A DNA stretch of 64,000 nucleotides from Lepiota brunneoincarnata (GCA_023014365.1 JAEBUN010000044.1:186001-250000), one strand, 5' to 3'; shown: positions 1 through 10,740, counted from the stretch's first letter. Numbers and translations: made by a program. Notes: generated by a model from the sequence alone, not told the origin.

Positions 1-1960
1 TAATGGCGCCATTCTTCGAGGGCTCGGATGATTGCGAGGAGTTCCCTGTCGTAGATATCGTAGTTGTGTTCCGCTGGTCCGAACGTCTTTGAATAGAATG
101 ATACGGGTTTCCGTATTCTGTTGATGTCGTATTGATACAGGACAGCTCCTGATGCAAAATTAGAAGCATCGGCTTCTATTTCGAAGGGTTTTGTGGAGTC
201 GGGCATGAGGAGTACTGGTTCCTTTAGGAATTCATTCTTGAGTGTTTCGAACGCTTTCTGTTGTTCTTCTTTCCATTCAAATTTGTTTGATTTGGAAAGG
301 AGTTGGTTCAGAGGTTTGGTGTGGTGGGAGTAGCTGTGGATGAACTTCTGGTAGAAGTTACAAAATCCGATGAATTTCCGAACGTGTTGGACTGTTTTTG
401 GTACTGGCCAGTCTTCTATTCCCTTGAGTTTTCCAGGATCCATTTTGATCTCGTCTGGTGTGATGATCATGCCAAGGTATTTGAGTCGTTGTTTGTTGAA
501 TTTGCATTTCTCTGTTTTGAGGTAGAGGTCGTTTTCCTGCAGGATTTGCAGTACTTTTTCCGTAAGTCTGTTGGTTTCTTCTTGGGTTTTACCATAGATT
601 AGGATATCATCCATGTAGATGATGATTCCTCCTTTCTCCATTATTTCGGAGAATAGTGTGTCCATCATGTATTGGAACGTCGCAGGACTGTTGCAAAGTC
701 CGAAAAACATAACAGTCGGTTTGAAAAGACCCATAGGAGTCTTGAACGCTGCTTTCCATTGATCGCCATCTTTGATTCTGACGTTATTGTATCCTAGGTG
801 GATGTCGAGCTTAGTGAAGTACTTAGCTCCTTTGAGTTTATCCATGATAGAGGAAATCATGGGGATTGGGTAGGTGTTTTTGACGGTATGATTGTTTAGA
901 TAACGATAGTCTTGGCAGGGTTGGAGATCTCCTCCTTTCTTGGCAACGAAAAAGAAGGGTGATGCCATCGGGGATTTTGAAGGGCAGATGTAGCCTTTTT
1001 GGAGGTTTTCGTCTATGAATTCCTTCAGCGCTTTTTCTTTGGCAGGTGCCACTTGATAGGGTTTCATTGATTTTGCTTCGAATGTCGGCTTTAGTTTGAT
1101 TTTGTGATTGAACGTTCTTGATGGTGGGAATTGTTCGGAGGCTTTCTTGTTGAATATTTTTGCCCATCAGGCAAATCTCCAAGGGATTTCAGGTGGTTCC
1201 TTGTTTGATTCCGGTTGTTTTCCTTTTTGGTTTGTCAACTTTGTTGGGTTATGTTGCTCATTGTGGAGCGTTGTAGCGTGTGTCGCTTTGGCGTTTACTT
1301 CTAATGGGGTTAGAAGCATGGGGTTCATTTCTCTTTCTAGAGAGAAGGTATCAAGGTCAACATTTGACAGGTTGACATATTCTTCAGGGTTTTCCTCAGG
1401 TTGAGAGGTTTTTCCAGCCATTATGTCCATGGCGATGGAGTTGAGTTCGACGGGTCATTGTAAGGTTCTGAGGAGTTTCGAGAAGTCCTGGTGATCGATT
1501 TGAGGTTTCCAAGAGAATGTCTTGGTCTTCCAGTTGATGTCGGGATTGTATTGTTCCAACCAGGGAAATCCGATGATGAGGTCCTTCTCACCAGTGTTTG
1601 TGACGTATGCTTCTAGTGTGCAGTCTCTTCCATCGATGATGGTTCTGATTTTGATGTATTCATGGATCTTGCCATGTTGATTGTCAGTTCCGTCAACGTT
1701 ACTGAGTGGAATTGGTTGGTCCAGCCGTTTGGTTTGATAACCATGTCGTTCAATGACTTTGTGGGAGATGAAGTTCCCTTGGGCTCCTGAATCTATCAGG
1801 GCGGTGATGGCCACAGGTTTTGATGTCCGTTCACTCCAAATCTCAATGGGTAAGAAAAGGGATTGTTTATTCGGGGATAGTCGTAATTGTACAGAGTTTA
1901 TCGAGAAAATGTCCTTCTGGGAGTGAGAGTACGAAATGTCCTTCTGAGTTCTGGAACGTG
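1..1960 (-). pseudogene. gypsy pol: protease, reverse transcriptase, RNase H (partial)
   Basis: The protease part (about 1455-1870) carries the aspartyl motif DSGAQGNFI. The reverse transcriptase follows in the same frame: the palm motif with PFFFVAKKGG, the LD in FTKLDIHLGYNNVRI, and YMDD at 606-617 inside IIIYMDDILIYG. Then come the thumb or connection and the RNase H opening FEIEADASNFASGAVLYQY, which runs to the window edge. Two in-frame TGA codons (1455-1457 and 1167-1169) interrupt it; apart from these the frame stays open for about 1.9 kb. That suggests a young copy inactivated mainly by point mutation. Confidence 0.9.
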
Positions 1961-1990
1961 CAGGGGCACATCTGTCGACAGCGTTCCTTT

Positions 1991-3781
1991 TTAAAAATCC
2001 TGGAATGGACGCATCTCCGGATCCTCGGCTAGCGCGGAGTGGAGTTCTTGTTGGAGTTCAGGATCGAGATCATCGACCATTTGGCGCATCTGAGATGCAA
2101 CTTCTGCGATGGCAAGGGAATACTTGTGTTGCGGTGATTGTTGGGCATTCCGGTTTGGAAATCCGGGACGAGTGTTTTGTTGTCCAGGGAAGGGACGGTT
2201 GGGGTTTCTCGCAGGGCAAGGGGGATTGGTGCGCATTCCTGGGAAGCGTCTAGCTGGTGGTGGTTGAGGGCATTTGCTGACCCAATGATCTTTGGCTCCA
2301 CATTGGAAGCATTCCTGGTTTTGGTATGATTTCATTTGTTGTCCGGTGACAACGGCATCTAACTCCAACGGTTCTTGTGCGGAGTTTTCTTCGGTGTATT
2401 CCAGTTGTGGGATTTCGGGATAAGGATCTTCGAATCCTTCTTCTATTGTGACATGGTCTACTTCCATGGCATGTGGGTCGCGTGGGGTGAATTGTGGAGC
2501 GTTGCTCCTTTGGTAGAATTGTGCGTAGGGCACGTTATTGTTTGGACAGCTTGGTCCACGGTTGGGTTGGTATTGGTTTCTTTGGGGAAACGTGTTTCTG
2601 GGGGTGCCGTAGAGGGCGTTGATTCGGCAGAAATTGTCGTCAAGTTTATTTGCTCGGGTGTACCAAGCGGTGATAGTTGTCGGAGGGTTTTCCGATTCGT
2701 CGATCTTCATGGCAATGCAGCGGTCGATTGCCTTGCGGTATAGATTGATTAGAGTGCGATCTTCGTTTAATCCGGATTGGCAGACGAGTTCCTTGAACTG
2801 AGCGTTGAATTCAGTCATTGGTTTGCCTGCTTGGTGCAGGGTTTGAAGTCTGGTATGTGCGTACGCATGTTCGTCTGCTGGGGTGAAATCGGCTCTAAGT
2901 CGAGCGGTGAAGTTGTCCCATGATTCCATAGCTATGGGTTGCCCTTGTTGAGTTTGGGCATTTCTCTCGTGGAGGTATTGTCTAGCCCAGGCTCAGGCAT
3001 CTCCTGATTGCATTGTCGAAAGGACGAATAGGGTCCTAGCGAGGTCGGTGTTGTAAGTGGTCGCATTAGCGAGCACGTAAACTTCACATTGGAAGATCCA
3101 ATCTTCGAATAGTCTTCTAGTTCCATCGAAGGCGATGGGTTTGAGGAGTCCTAGCTCCTTTGGGGTAGCTGCGGCAGCCATTATTTGTAGTTGTCCGGGT
3201 GGCGGCGGCAGTGGTGGTGATGGTGGTTGTGTTGGTCGTAAAGGGGGAGCCGGTAGGGCTAAGGGTATGGTTGGTGCAGGTAATGAGGGTGGTTGTGGAT
3301 CGGGATCCGATTGGTTGTCGTCTGTTATGTAGACGTCCGAATCATTATCTATGGGAGTTTTTCCTCGGTTGAGTTCGACGAAGGCTTCGTGTCTTGAAAG
3401 GAGATTCTCTTCAGAACCTGTGAGTTCTCTTGGTTGTTGTACGGCTTGTTGAAGTCTTTTAAGTTCAAGTAGGGAAAGCTGGTTTGCGATGATGTCGCGT
3501 TTTTCTTGTTCTTCACGTTGTCTTTGTTTTTTGGCTAGTGCGGCTGAGAAACTTGATGATGTTGTCGGAACTAGTTGGGTAGATGTTGATGCACATGGTT
3601 TGGGTGAATCAAATGGGGATGGAGGATAGAATGGGGATGGTGTCTGAGTGGGGATAGGGTTTCTTCTGGGATCTGGGTTTTGGGTTCCTGATCCTGAGAT
3701 TCTGCTTCTCGATTTGGGAGGAGGGGGAGGTGATGGGGATTCTTGGGCCGAGAATTTCTTTGGAGGCGTGGTGATATTTGT
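1991..3781 (-). pseudogene. gypsy gag with CCHC zinc knuckle
   Basis: The frame is open from about 3781 down to a TGA at 2993-2995, then resumes to a TAA at 1991-1993. The first ATG is at 3179-3181; upstream lies a Pro/Ser-rich, then Glu/Gln-rich stretch without ATG, so the true start may have been lost with the TAG at 3782-3784. The middle (about 2100-3180) matches the capsid-like gag of fungal gypsy elements, with the usual opening ATPKELGLLKPIAFDG. The single zinc knuckle sits near residue 215 of the 312-residue downstream piece, followed by a Pro/Asn-rich tail. Gag would bind and package element RNA. It is broken by the TGA. Confidence 0.85.
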
Positions 3782-3784
3782 CTA

Positions 3785-4140
3785 GCAATCAATTATCGCT
3801 AGAAGTATGAAGAATTGGGTGGCGATTATGGATATTCCTGAATATAGGTTCCACGATCTGACAACACAGCAGTGGCAGGGGCACGTGATGCGTTTGAGTT
3901 CTAGGGTGATAATTCTGTAGGCGATAAGGGTGGCGGTAGAAGTGAAAACGAAAATGAGTAGGTAAGCCAGATCTTCTGGCAGGGAGAGGTTGAGGGACGT
4001 AGCGATGGCTACACAGAGAGGTGGTTTTCTTTTGTACGTCGTTTTGAATGACCAGGGTACCTCGACGCATTCAGTACGTCGGCAGAGTAGAGCAGAGTAG
4101 AGGGCGAGCAAGAGATAAGCAGCAGAGTATCTTAGTGTTT
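3785..4140 (-). other. Leader between LTR and gag
   Basis: About 350 bp between the putative LTR and the open gag frame. It holds a 109-codon reading frame (3782-4111) in the same frame as gag but closed by TAG at 3782-3784. This could be a lost gag N-terminus or merely an open leader. No known domain is visible in it. Confidence 0.35.
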
Positions 4141-4395
4141 TGTTACCTGGGTTAGGGGTTCGCTCTTGAGTAGCACGGTGTTCGTGGCAGGATGTCTATA
4201 CAGACTTGGTCCTGTCCTACTAGGCGTGACTTAGAGGCGACGGAGCACTATAGTCCAGCCGGTTTAAGGGCAAAGAGGTATAGGAGGCAAGAACTGTATA
4301 ACACTAAGATAAGGATACAAGGTATTGTACTGTATCCTTATATACTCCTAAGTGTGGCTGTACTCCTACTATAATAGTTCGGACCAGGGTAACTA
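4141..4395 (-). repeat. Probable 5' LTR of the gypsy element
   Basis: A segment of about 255 bp begins TGTTACCTGG and ends CCAGGGTAAC(TA), so its ends are inverted copies, as in LTRs. It lies upstream of gag in element orientation and contains TATATAAGGATAC on the minus strand (near 4330-4345), a possible TATA box. The partner LTR is outside the window, so the boundaries rest on the inverted ends only. I could not identify a convincing tRNA primer-binding site just downstream. Confidence 0.5.
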
Positions 4396-4885
4396 TGAGT
4401 CAGAGATAAGAAAACATGAGGCGTATACTAAGAATAGTCCTTCTGATGTACACTACTGATAGTTTCATAGTGACATGGGAATGTAAACTAAAAATAACCA
4501 TCCTTCTGATGTGGTTTCTGATAACATCCATGATGTGGCAGGGCAATCTAGAATCTGACATTGCACTACTACTGCATTCAAATTCCAGAAGTTCCACAAT
4601 TGGGAACAACAAGAGTCTTGTATGAGAGCTTGACTGCAAGGATTGAAGATTTATCTATACCTGCCTGACCCTGTCTGGTTCAAGAAATGGCACTAGGTCA
4701 AACAGATAGGGCCAACCTACTTATTTCATTTGGACCAGCACTGGAGAGAATATCAGATAGAAGGTACTGCATGTTTGGCATGTTGGTCCAATCCACACAT
4801 GGTATATAGGAGCACATGGTCCCAATGATCTTCACACTGCTTGAGGACAAGGCATCACATCTTCTTTGTGTTTGTGAATCTACAG
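4396..4885. other. Intergenic stretch between LTR and Tc1 element, no gene recognised
   Basis: Moderately AT-rich sequence with only short open frames and no recognisable protein motif. It could be host DNA that predates both insertions. A comparison with the sequence right of the Tc1 element (after 7200) gives no continuous gene. Confidence 0.4.
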
Positions 4886-4888
4886 TTA

Positions 4889-5092
4889 GGGACAAAACCC
4901 TTCCAATAATTTTTATACTTCAACAAATATGTTAATAACTGCCCACCTACTAAGGATGAAACCTTCATATTTTAATTGGGAATACCTATATGACTCATAT
5001 ATCATCCTGCCAAATATCATTACATCATATGCCATTTTGGGAAGTCAGTGAATTAAACAATTATTTAAGGTCATTGGAAGGGTTTTGTCCAT
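4889..5092. repeat. Left terminal inverted repeat of Tc1 element
   Basis: This roughly 204-bp repeat pairs with 6995-7197 in inverted orientation with few mismatches. Its outer end starts GGGACAAAACCCTTCCAAT, and its inner end finishes with the inverted copy of that motif (ATTGGAAGGGTTTTGTCC). Each TIR therefore carries two facing copies, probably the outer and inner transposase binding sites. Confidence 0.9.
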
Positions 5093-5261
5093 CTCTAAGA
5101 AATTACCAATAATTACACTTTTAGTACTTTGTATACCCTCCCCTGGCATCCAAGACAGCCTGAACCCTATCAGGCATACTCTCTATCAGATTCTGACACA
5201 CTTCTGCTGGAATCTGACCCCATTCCTTTTGTGTCCTCTCCCATAATTCTTCCATCCCCTG

Positions 5262-5975
5262 TGTTATGATCCGTGCTCCTTCTGTATCCGAGGATAACTG
5301 GAGATGGCCTTCAATCACTCTACAAGGTGTCCGAGATGGTTGGCCTTGCAGAGCTTAGTGGATCATGCTCAATGAGATAATGAGGGAACATGCCAAGTTA
5401 AGGCAGAGAGGGTTAACAACCACTGTTAACAAGATTAAAGCTTAAGGCTTTAATCTCTACTTGTACAGGCCTTATATACCTATGAGATACTATGTATATA
5501 CTCGTTATAGGTTATTGGGCTGTTCTACTTGTCCTGCGCAGTCTTGACCATGATGCGCATCCTAGCTGATGGCATCCTACTGTTATTTATATATTACAAT
5601 GAGTCAGTGTCCTTGTTCTCCATTCCACTGCTGTGTGATGTTCCATCGCTTTCCTCTGACTCATAATTCTCTTCTCCCAATTCTATCTCCATGGATTCTC
5701 CTCCATTCTCAATCTCCACTCTCTCAGTGCTTCCATCCATATCAGAGGTTGGATTGGTTGATCCATGGCTATCTTCTTCATCCTCGGGGTATTCCAGAAT
5801 ATCCTCCAGAGTTATCTCCATTCCTGCTTCTCTTGCCAGGTCCTGCATGGTGTTATAATATTCCCCTTCTTCATCTTCATACTCCTGTGCTCGCAACTGG
5901 TCTGTGGTTTCCTGTACCCATCTTGTAAAGTCGAATAGTTGTTCTTGTTCCTCTTGATCTGGACTGTTCATATCA
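5262..5975 (-). mobile_element. Solo LTR (714 bp) inserted in the Tc1 transposase
   Basis: The sequence begins TGTTATGATC and ends GTTCATATCA on the plus strand: TG...CA ends with imperfect inverted termini. Identical 5-bp target duplications CCCTG flank it (5257-5261 and 5976-5980). The interrupted gene reads directly across the site (PPQG to MEELWER). No internal retrotransposon sequence is present, so this is a recombined solo LTR. A related copy lies on the plus strand at 28255-28963. It carries an open acidic reading frame (see the separate entry). Confidence 0.9.
5594..5971 (-). other. Acidic reading frame inside the solo LTR
   Basis: About 125 codons open from ATG at 5969-5971 (MNSPDQEEQEQLFDFTRW) to the stop at 5594. 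The product is highly acidic, with many Glu, Asp and Ser. The second LTR copy (28266-28636) encodes a similar protein; the last 84 codons align end to end, and both stop at the same place. Known gypsy elements sometimes have pol ending inside the 3' LTR, which would explain this; a separate LTR-coded protein is the other reading. In this copy the frame is fused to the Tc1 transposase. Confidence 0.6.
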
Positions 5976-6994
5976 CCCTGAGGTGGAGTGTCATACTCCC
6001 CTAACTTGATTTTAAGGTGAGTCCACAAATGTTCAATTGGATTAAGGTCTGGAGATTGTGGGGGCCACACCATAACCTCCATTTCAGCTGCTTTGAACCA
6101 TTTTTGAGCCTTGATGTGCCTATATTTGGGATCATTATCTTGTTGAAAGACAATATCCTCCACCTCTTTGTCATACCACTCCAGGCTCCCCTTGAGTTCA
6201 TCCTCCAAAATGGTGACAAATAGATTACCATCCATCTTACCATTAATCTTGGCTGCCAACCCTAGACCCTCCCACAGCATACAGCCCCATACCATAATAG
6301 AACCTCCTCCAAACTTTGTGGTTCCCTGTACCAGCCTATCACTAAGCCTCTCCCCTGCTCTTTTCCAGACCCAAACCCTGCCATCTGACCCTAAGCAATT
6401 GATTTTGGTCTCATCTGACCAAACCACCCTCTTCCAGTCTTCCAGGGTCCAGTCTGCATGTGCCTCTGCCCACTTCAATCTTTTCCTCTTGTGTATAACA
6501 GAGAGTTTAGGCCTTTTCTACTTGACTACAGCCTTCATTCCAGCTTTTTTGAGTGCTCTGCAAACTGTTTTGGAGGATAGAGATTGGTCAATGACAGTAT
6601 GAAGGGTTCTGGTGATTTGGGAGGCATTTTCAGCCTTGCAGGATGTGATAAGATGAGTGGCATATTTGATATTGCCAACAGAAAGCTTGGTTGGGCAACC
6701 ACCAAGTGACTTTGAAAGTGTTGAATGATGTTTGGAGTGAAGACAAGATATAGTGCTGAGGCCAAGACCAGTGGTAGAAGCAATATGGGTAGCAGAGTGG
6801 CCTTTGTCCAAAAGAGAAAGAATATGGTTGCATTGAGTCATAGAGAAAGATTGTATGTTAGCAAAATGAGGTTGGGGGGGTGGTGTGAGCTAGGGGAGTG
6901 AGCAGCTATGTTTATACATTATTCCAACCAGTCACATGAGATTTATTTGCACTTATTTGGCTGTAATAAACAAAATCATGTGACTAGAGTAGAG

Positions 6995-7197
6995 ATGGAC
7001 AAAACCCTTCCAATGACCCCAAATAATGTTTAATTCACTGACTTCCCCAAAAGGCATATGACATAATGATATTTGGCAGGATGATACATGAGCCATATAG
7101 GTATTCCCAATAAAAATATGAAGGTTTCACCTCTAGTAGGTGGGCAGTTATTAACATATTTGTTGAAGTATAAAAATCATTGGAAGGGTTTTGTCCC
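6995..7197. repeat. Right terminal inverted repeat of Tc1 element
   Basis: Inverted partner of 4889-5092. It begins with GGACAAAACCCTTCCAAT and ends with ATTGGAAGGGTTTTGTCCC, so the facing-motif layout matches the left end. TTA follows at 7198-7200. Confidence 0.9.
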
Positions 7198-7285
7198 TTA
7201 CTGTATCTGGAGTATGCAACAGACCTGCCTATATATCTATGGCCATCCTTTGCATTCAACCTTATCCAGCTCCTCAAAAATCTCT

Positions 7286-8570
7286 ATGGCTGGTTCGGAA
7301 GCTGAATCTCTTGTGTGTGAGGGGGTCAACCTTATCTCCAGCACAACTGTGGAGGGTGCCCTGTATGGATTCACCTTTGCACTCTATATCTTCTGTGCTT
7401 GATTGTTATACCTCTAGTTGGGGAATCAACATCATTGAAAGTCAAGCCTCCTCGCACTGCTGCACATGTCACTCATTATAATTTGTGGACTCCTCAGTCT
7501 CATTGTAGATAGTCAGGATATGCAAGCCTCCTACATTGACCATGCAAATTACCCAGTGGGTGGTGGCTTTGGCTATGATGCAGATGTTTTTTTCATGATC
7601 ATCAATGGCTGTCATGGGTTATGCTATAGTTGTTCTGATCGATGTTTTGTTGTTTGGTGTCCAGGTTAGTGGTTTGTTAATCTCCAACTCATTTTCTACA
7701 ATGCCCTGGTTGGTTTGTTTATAGATCTGGCATTTGTGGGTTGTTTGGAACTCATCGCAGTACTCTATTCTTGTTGTCACAGTGCCAGTCATGATGTTCC
7801 TTGCACACATAGGTGAGTCAGAGTTGCATGCTTACTTGCTTAGCACCTGCTCTTGCTTATTCATAATTGCAACTGTGAATGATAGTATCCTGCATATTTG
7901 TTTCTATGGGTGCTATGCAACCCAGGAGATCAGGCAATATCCTGCTAGTTTATCTTGCAGAGGGCCTTGCCTTATCGATCTCTCTCATGGTCACTATTCT
8001 AATTGTTGTGAAAATTGGCTGTGATCCATAGGCAACACATAAGTGTCATGGGTATGTGTCATGCTCTCAGCTTCAAGTGTTCTTGAAGGATCTTGGGTTT
8101 CCCCTCATAATGTTTCCCTCAGGTCAATCTGAAATTGCTGTTCAATACACATCAATCATCTCCATGCTCATCGAATCTTTGAATCTGTGCAGATGATTTT
8201 GACATTGAACTTCAATGCTAACAACCCAGAGCTTGTGGATGTGGCAATCTTTTTCAGTATCACTCAGACCAACATCCAGGTGAGCAGACTTGCAGTCCCC
8301 ATTATCAAAAGCTCCCTGGACTGACTTATTTTCATGAATCCTTAGATGCTTGCATACCTTCTTCTTGTATATTGTGTCACCACAGGACAGGGATGGAAGA
8401 AAGACACAGAGCGGAAGCTCACCAGTCTACAGTGGAATCGGGATGACCCACAAACCACACAACTCGGTACTCGAGTGTCCGTTCCAATCTTGCCCAAAGA
8501 GGCTTGAACAGTTAAAATTCGGTAAACATTCTTTAGTGGAGAATCTGAATGAGGCTTGGTGTAAATAGAA
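7286..8570 (+). pseudogene. Degraded fungal multi-TM protein gene
   Basis: From ATG 7286 the reading MAGSEAESLVCEG leads to a hydrophobic stretch (STTVEGALYGFTFALYIFC). After a probable short intron come ASYIDHANYPVGG and SDRCFVVWCPG, then WNSSQYSILVVTVPVMMFLA, and finally TTGQGWKKDTERKLTSLQWN near 8385. This order of segments resembles the large family of Agaricomycete 6-7 TM proteins of unknown function (the YP.GP...RCYVVW...VP..M pattern). Frames change several times and stops occur, so I treat it as a pseudogene. The Tc1 element lies just upstream and may have cost it its promoter. Confidence 0.5.
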
Positions 8571-9149
8571 TATTGCTTCTGCTTGCCCATTAAATATCAG
8601 GAAAACATTGAGCTGGAAGCCGAGAGATAGGGAGCCTGAGGCCAGGGCATTGATTTCAATGTCTTTGTCAAAGGATGTAGAAGGGCATTATGTTCGACAT
8701 GTCAATTGACAGATTGTGGCACTAATCAATCTGCCCACCATTGACACGGCGACTTATGAGAGGCACCTTAGAGGTTCCTACATAAGGTATGTATTACTAG
8801 CTTGCTTCCGTCACTCTGAACGCCAACCCACTTGGCCTGCTCAACGCAAACTATCTCCATATCCATCAGATACTCCATCCCCCCATTTGACATCAAACAC
8901 ACAGCCGATTGCAAATCAAAAGACGATTCTTTGAGATTTGTGTTCGGAGCTTCCCATTTCGGGCCCCTCGTAAATCCGGGCAAGGGAGCCGAATGATATA
9001 AACGTGTTGTGCAATGCAGCATCTACCCCTTCCCAGCTGCTCGCAAACACTTGACTGTCTCCGTTGGACATACGGACTAAATTAGATGCATCGTGTATAG
9101 GCTTTTCCTGGTGGTTGCTCCGCCACGGAACACGGTCAGCTGTTTGAAA
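8571..9149. other. Intergenic, no gene seen
   Basis: Only short open frames without recognisable motifs. Coding remains of the preceding gene may extend slightly in. Confidence 0.4.
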
Positions 9150-10740
9150 AGAGTTGAGCTTCTAGATGTTCCAGATTCTCTACGAGAGATCGCCCACTGT
9201 ATCTAAAGGAGAAAAACGAGCCTCGAGCAAATTGTTGGTTCCATACCCAATTAAGTGGTACAGGTTAGAGCAGGTTAAATCACAAGTAAGGGCACTGATC
9301 ATTACTATATCGGACGGCTCCTAGAGCCACAACCCTAAGATATAAGACGACACTTCACCGTCACGCTTGATAAAAAGAACGGCCGCTCTCTTTTCTTCTG
9401 CTGCCAAGACTACTCTACCCAGTGCACTGTTCACAGCTAAACGGGACCATGGACCACAAGCCGGAAATGACTGTATGACCGGGCTATCCTCATGTTCACT
9501 CATTGTTCTCAACTGTTTGCACCGACGATTTCATATACAGGCTGGGTTACTGTTATTTGTGGAGGCAAATAAGGAACAGCTTAAGAAAAAAGAAGAAGAA
9601 AATAAACAACTGAAACAGAAGAAGGATAGCGAAAAGGGGGGAAATAACGAAAAGGAGACAACAGGGACGGACAGTAAGAAATGATGAGGTGGGTGTAACA
9701 GAAAAATCAAAATCCAACATCTTAACCCCAAAACGTGTTTGTTTGAAGCTACAACACTTCCAACCATCAGTGAAACTTTATTAGTGCCGAGGAGCTCTGG
9801 AAGATATAGTAAAATGTACTGCGTATAAGCCTAGAAATGGTAAAGCCTATGCCATGGTTATTAGCTTGCTTCGAGCTGGGTACTTTGATAAGTTGTCTGG
9901 ATGCCTCAGGCTGCGGTTTGTTACTACTCATTGTGATTTTTTCTGTCTGCGTTTGTCACCAAACTGCAGGTTCGGCGCTTTGCTCTCGTCAAACACTCTG
10001 GCGAGCCAGAGCTGGTGGTGTGGGATGGCCGGACAGTTACTTATCAGGGTTTGTTCGGTACGCCGGCCTAGCCTATATAAAAGTTGATCGTAGGCCAGGT
10101 TCGACCTACAGGCCAAACAGGGAGCAAGCTGCGCATTCAGTTGTACTTCAAAGCCGACGTGCCCGTGCTTATCCCTCATCGCCCTACCATCACATTCGTT
10201 ACTCTACGCTCGTTTACCTTATACACACTCCGTGTCACGTTCAAAAAAGCCCAAGGCCACAATAAGGAAACACACTTGCCATCTCGTTGACCATGATTTT
10301 GCTGCAGCTCTTGAGATAACTTGCAGAAAGTGCACCGGACAGTCCCAGCAACTCTTGGAATCAATCCAGGTGCCCTTTTTTGTAGTTCATTCAACCAAAT
10401 TTAGCCGGTGAGAATAGGAGTCATGTCCCGGCCGAGGACAGGCCGCAAGCGTTTTAAGGAGGAATGTGAGAGTAAAAGACAGAGTATAATATTGTAGTAC
10501 TGCATTGGTATGTGTTTCTAGAGGATTTTGAGCCTTTCGGCGAAGCTCTGAGCGTAAACAAGCCATAGATGAACCGGTGCCGACGGGAAATGTCGGTGTC
10601 GCGAAATGATTGACTAACGGTTCCTAGTCCATGGAAAATACGTACGCGCCAGTCGACCGAGTTTACCGCTTAAAGAAGGGGTCCCGAGTAACAGAAAGTG
10701 TCCCGTGATAATTCAAAAGACTCATGTTGACGATAAGGTC
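9150..10740 (+). repeat. Copy A of an imperfect tandem duplication
   Basis: Segments 9165-9500, 9755-10040 and about 10590-10720 match 10795-11130, 11430-11735 and about 11745-11860 in the same order and orientation, with numerous substitutions and indels. Copy A has about 550 extra bases (roughly 10040-10590). The unit has a TATA-like TATAAGACGAC (near 9340) and a stretch reading KRTAALFSSAAKTTLPSALF, similar to a mitochondrial targeting peptide. After a good 3' splice site (CTGCAG ending 9969) it reads VRRFALVKHSGEPELVVWDG, which looks like real protein. I do not recognise the family; both copies are interrupted. Confidence 0.7.

Larger units (their letters stand above)
1..3781 (-). pseudogene. 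Ty3/gypsy retrotransposon internal region (gag-pol), 3' part outside window
   Basis: The minus strand reads gag, protease, reverse transcriptase and the start of RNase H, in the Ty3/gypsy order. Integrase and the 3' LTR would lie left of base 1. Gag has a CCHC knuckle (CFQCGAKDHWVSKCPQ); protease has the ALIDSGAQGNFI active-site motif; RT has YMDD at 606-617; RNase H begins at the EADAS motif near 150. Gag and pol are in different frames: pol is -1 relative to gag, and gag ends at a T5A5 run (1988-1997), so programmed frameshifting is likely in the parent element. The copy is probably dead: in-frame TGA stops lie at 2993-2995 (gag), 1455-1457 and 1167-1169 (pol). All three could derive from CGA by C-to-T change. 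Confidence 0.9.
5121..6841 (-). pseudogene. Tc1-type transposase (DD34E), interrupted
   Basis: The N-terminal part (6521-6841) is an HTH DNA-binding region (MTQCNHILSLLDKGHSATHI start). After an in-frame TAG at 6518-6520 the catalytic domain follows with VVWSDETKIN, VFQQDNDPKYR and SPDLNPIEHLW; the spacing between the second Asp and the Glu is 34 residues, the Tc1 DD34E signature. The reading then runs into a solo LTR at 5975 and ends at a foreign stop (5594). The true C-terminus resumes after the LTR at 5121-5255 (ELWERTQKEWGQIP to GGYTKY, the usual Tc1 ending). The 294-residue open frame 5594-6478 is therefore a transposase-LTR chimera, not a natural protein. Confidence 0.92.
4889..7197 (-). 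mobile_element. Tc1/mariner-type DNA transposon, split by a solo LTR
   Basis: The element is bounded by long inverted repeats (4889-5092 and 6995-7197) and flanked by TTA on both sides (4886-4888 and 7198-7200), consistent with a TA target plus one base. The transposase lies on the minus strand between the repeats. Removing the 714-bp LTR and its 5-bp duplication leaves about 1.59 kb, the normal Tc1 size. The transposase has one internal TAG as well as the LTR insertion, so this copy is not autonomous. Confidence 0.93.

Noticed and set aside
303..602. Plus-strand open frame near the window start
   Set aside because: It is the antisense of the reverse transcriptase (YMDD on the minus strand) and starts at TTG.
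5594..6478. 294-codon frame as a complete transposase with an acidic C-terminal domain
   Set aside because: The acidic part belongs to an inserted LTR with CCCTG duplications; the true transposase end is at 5121-5255.
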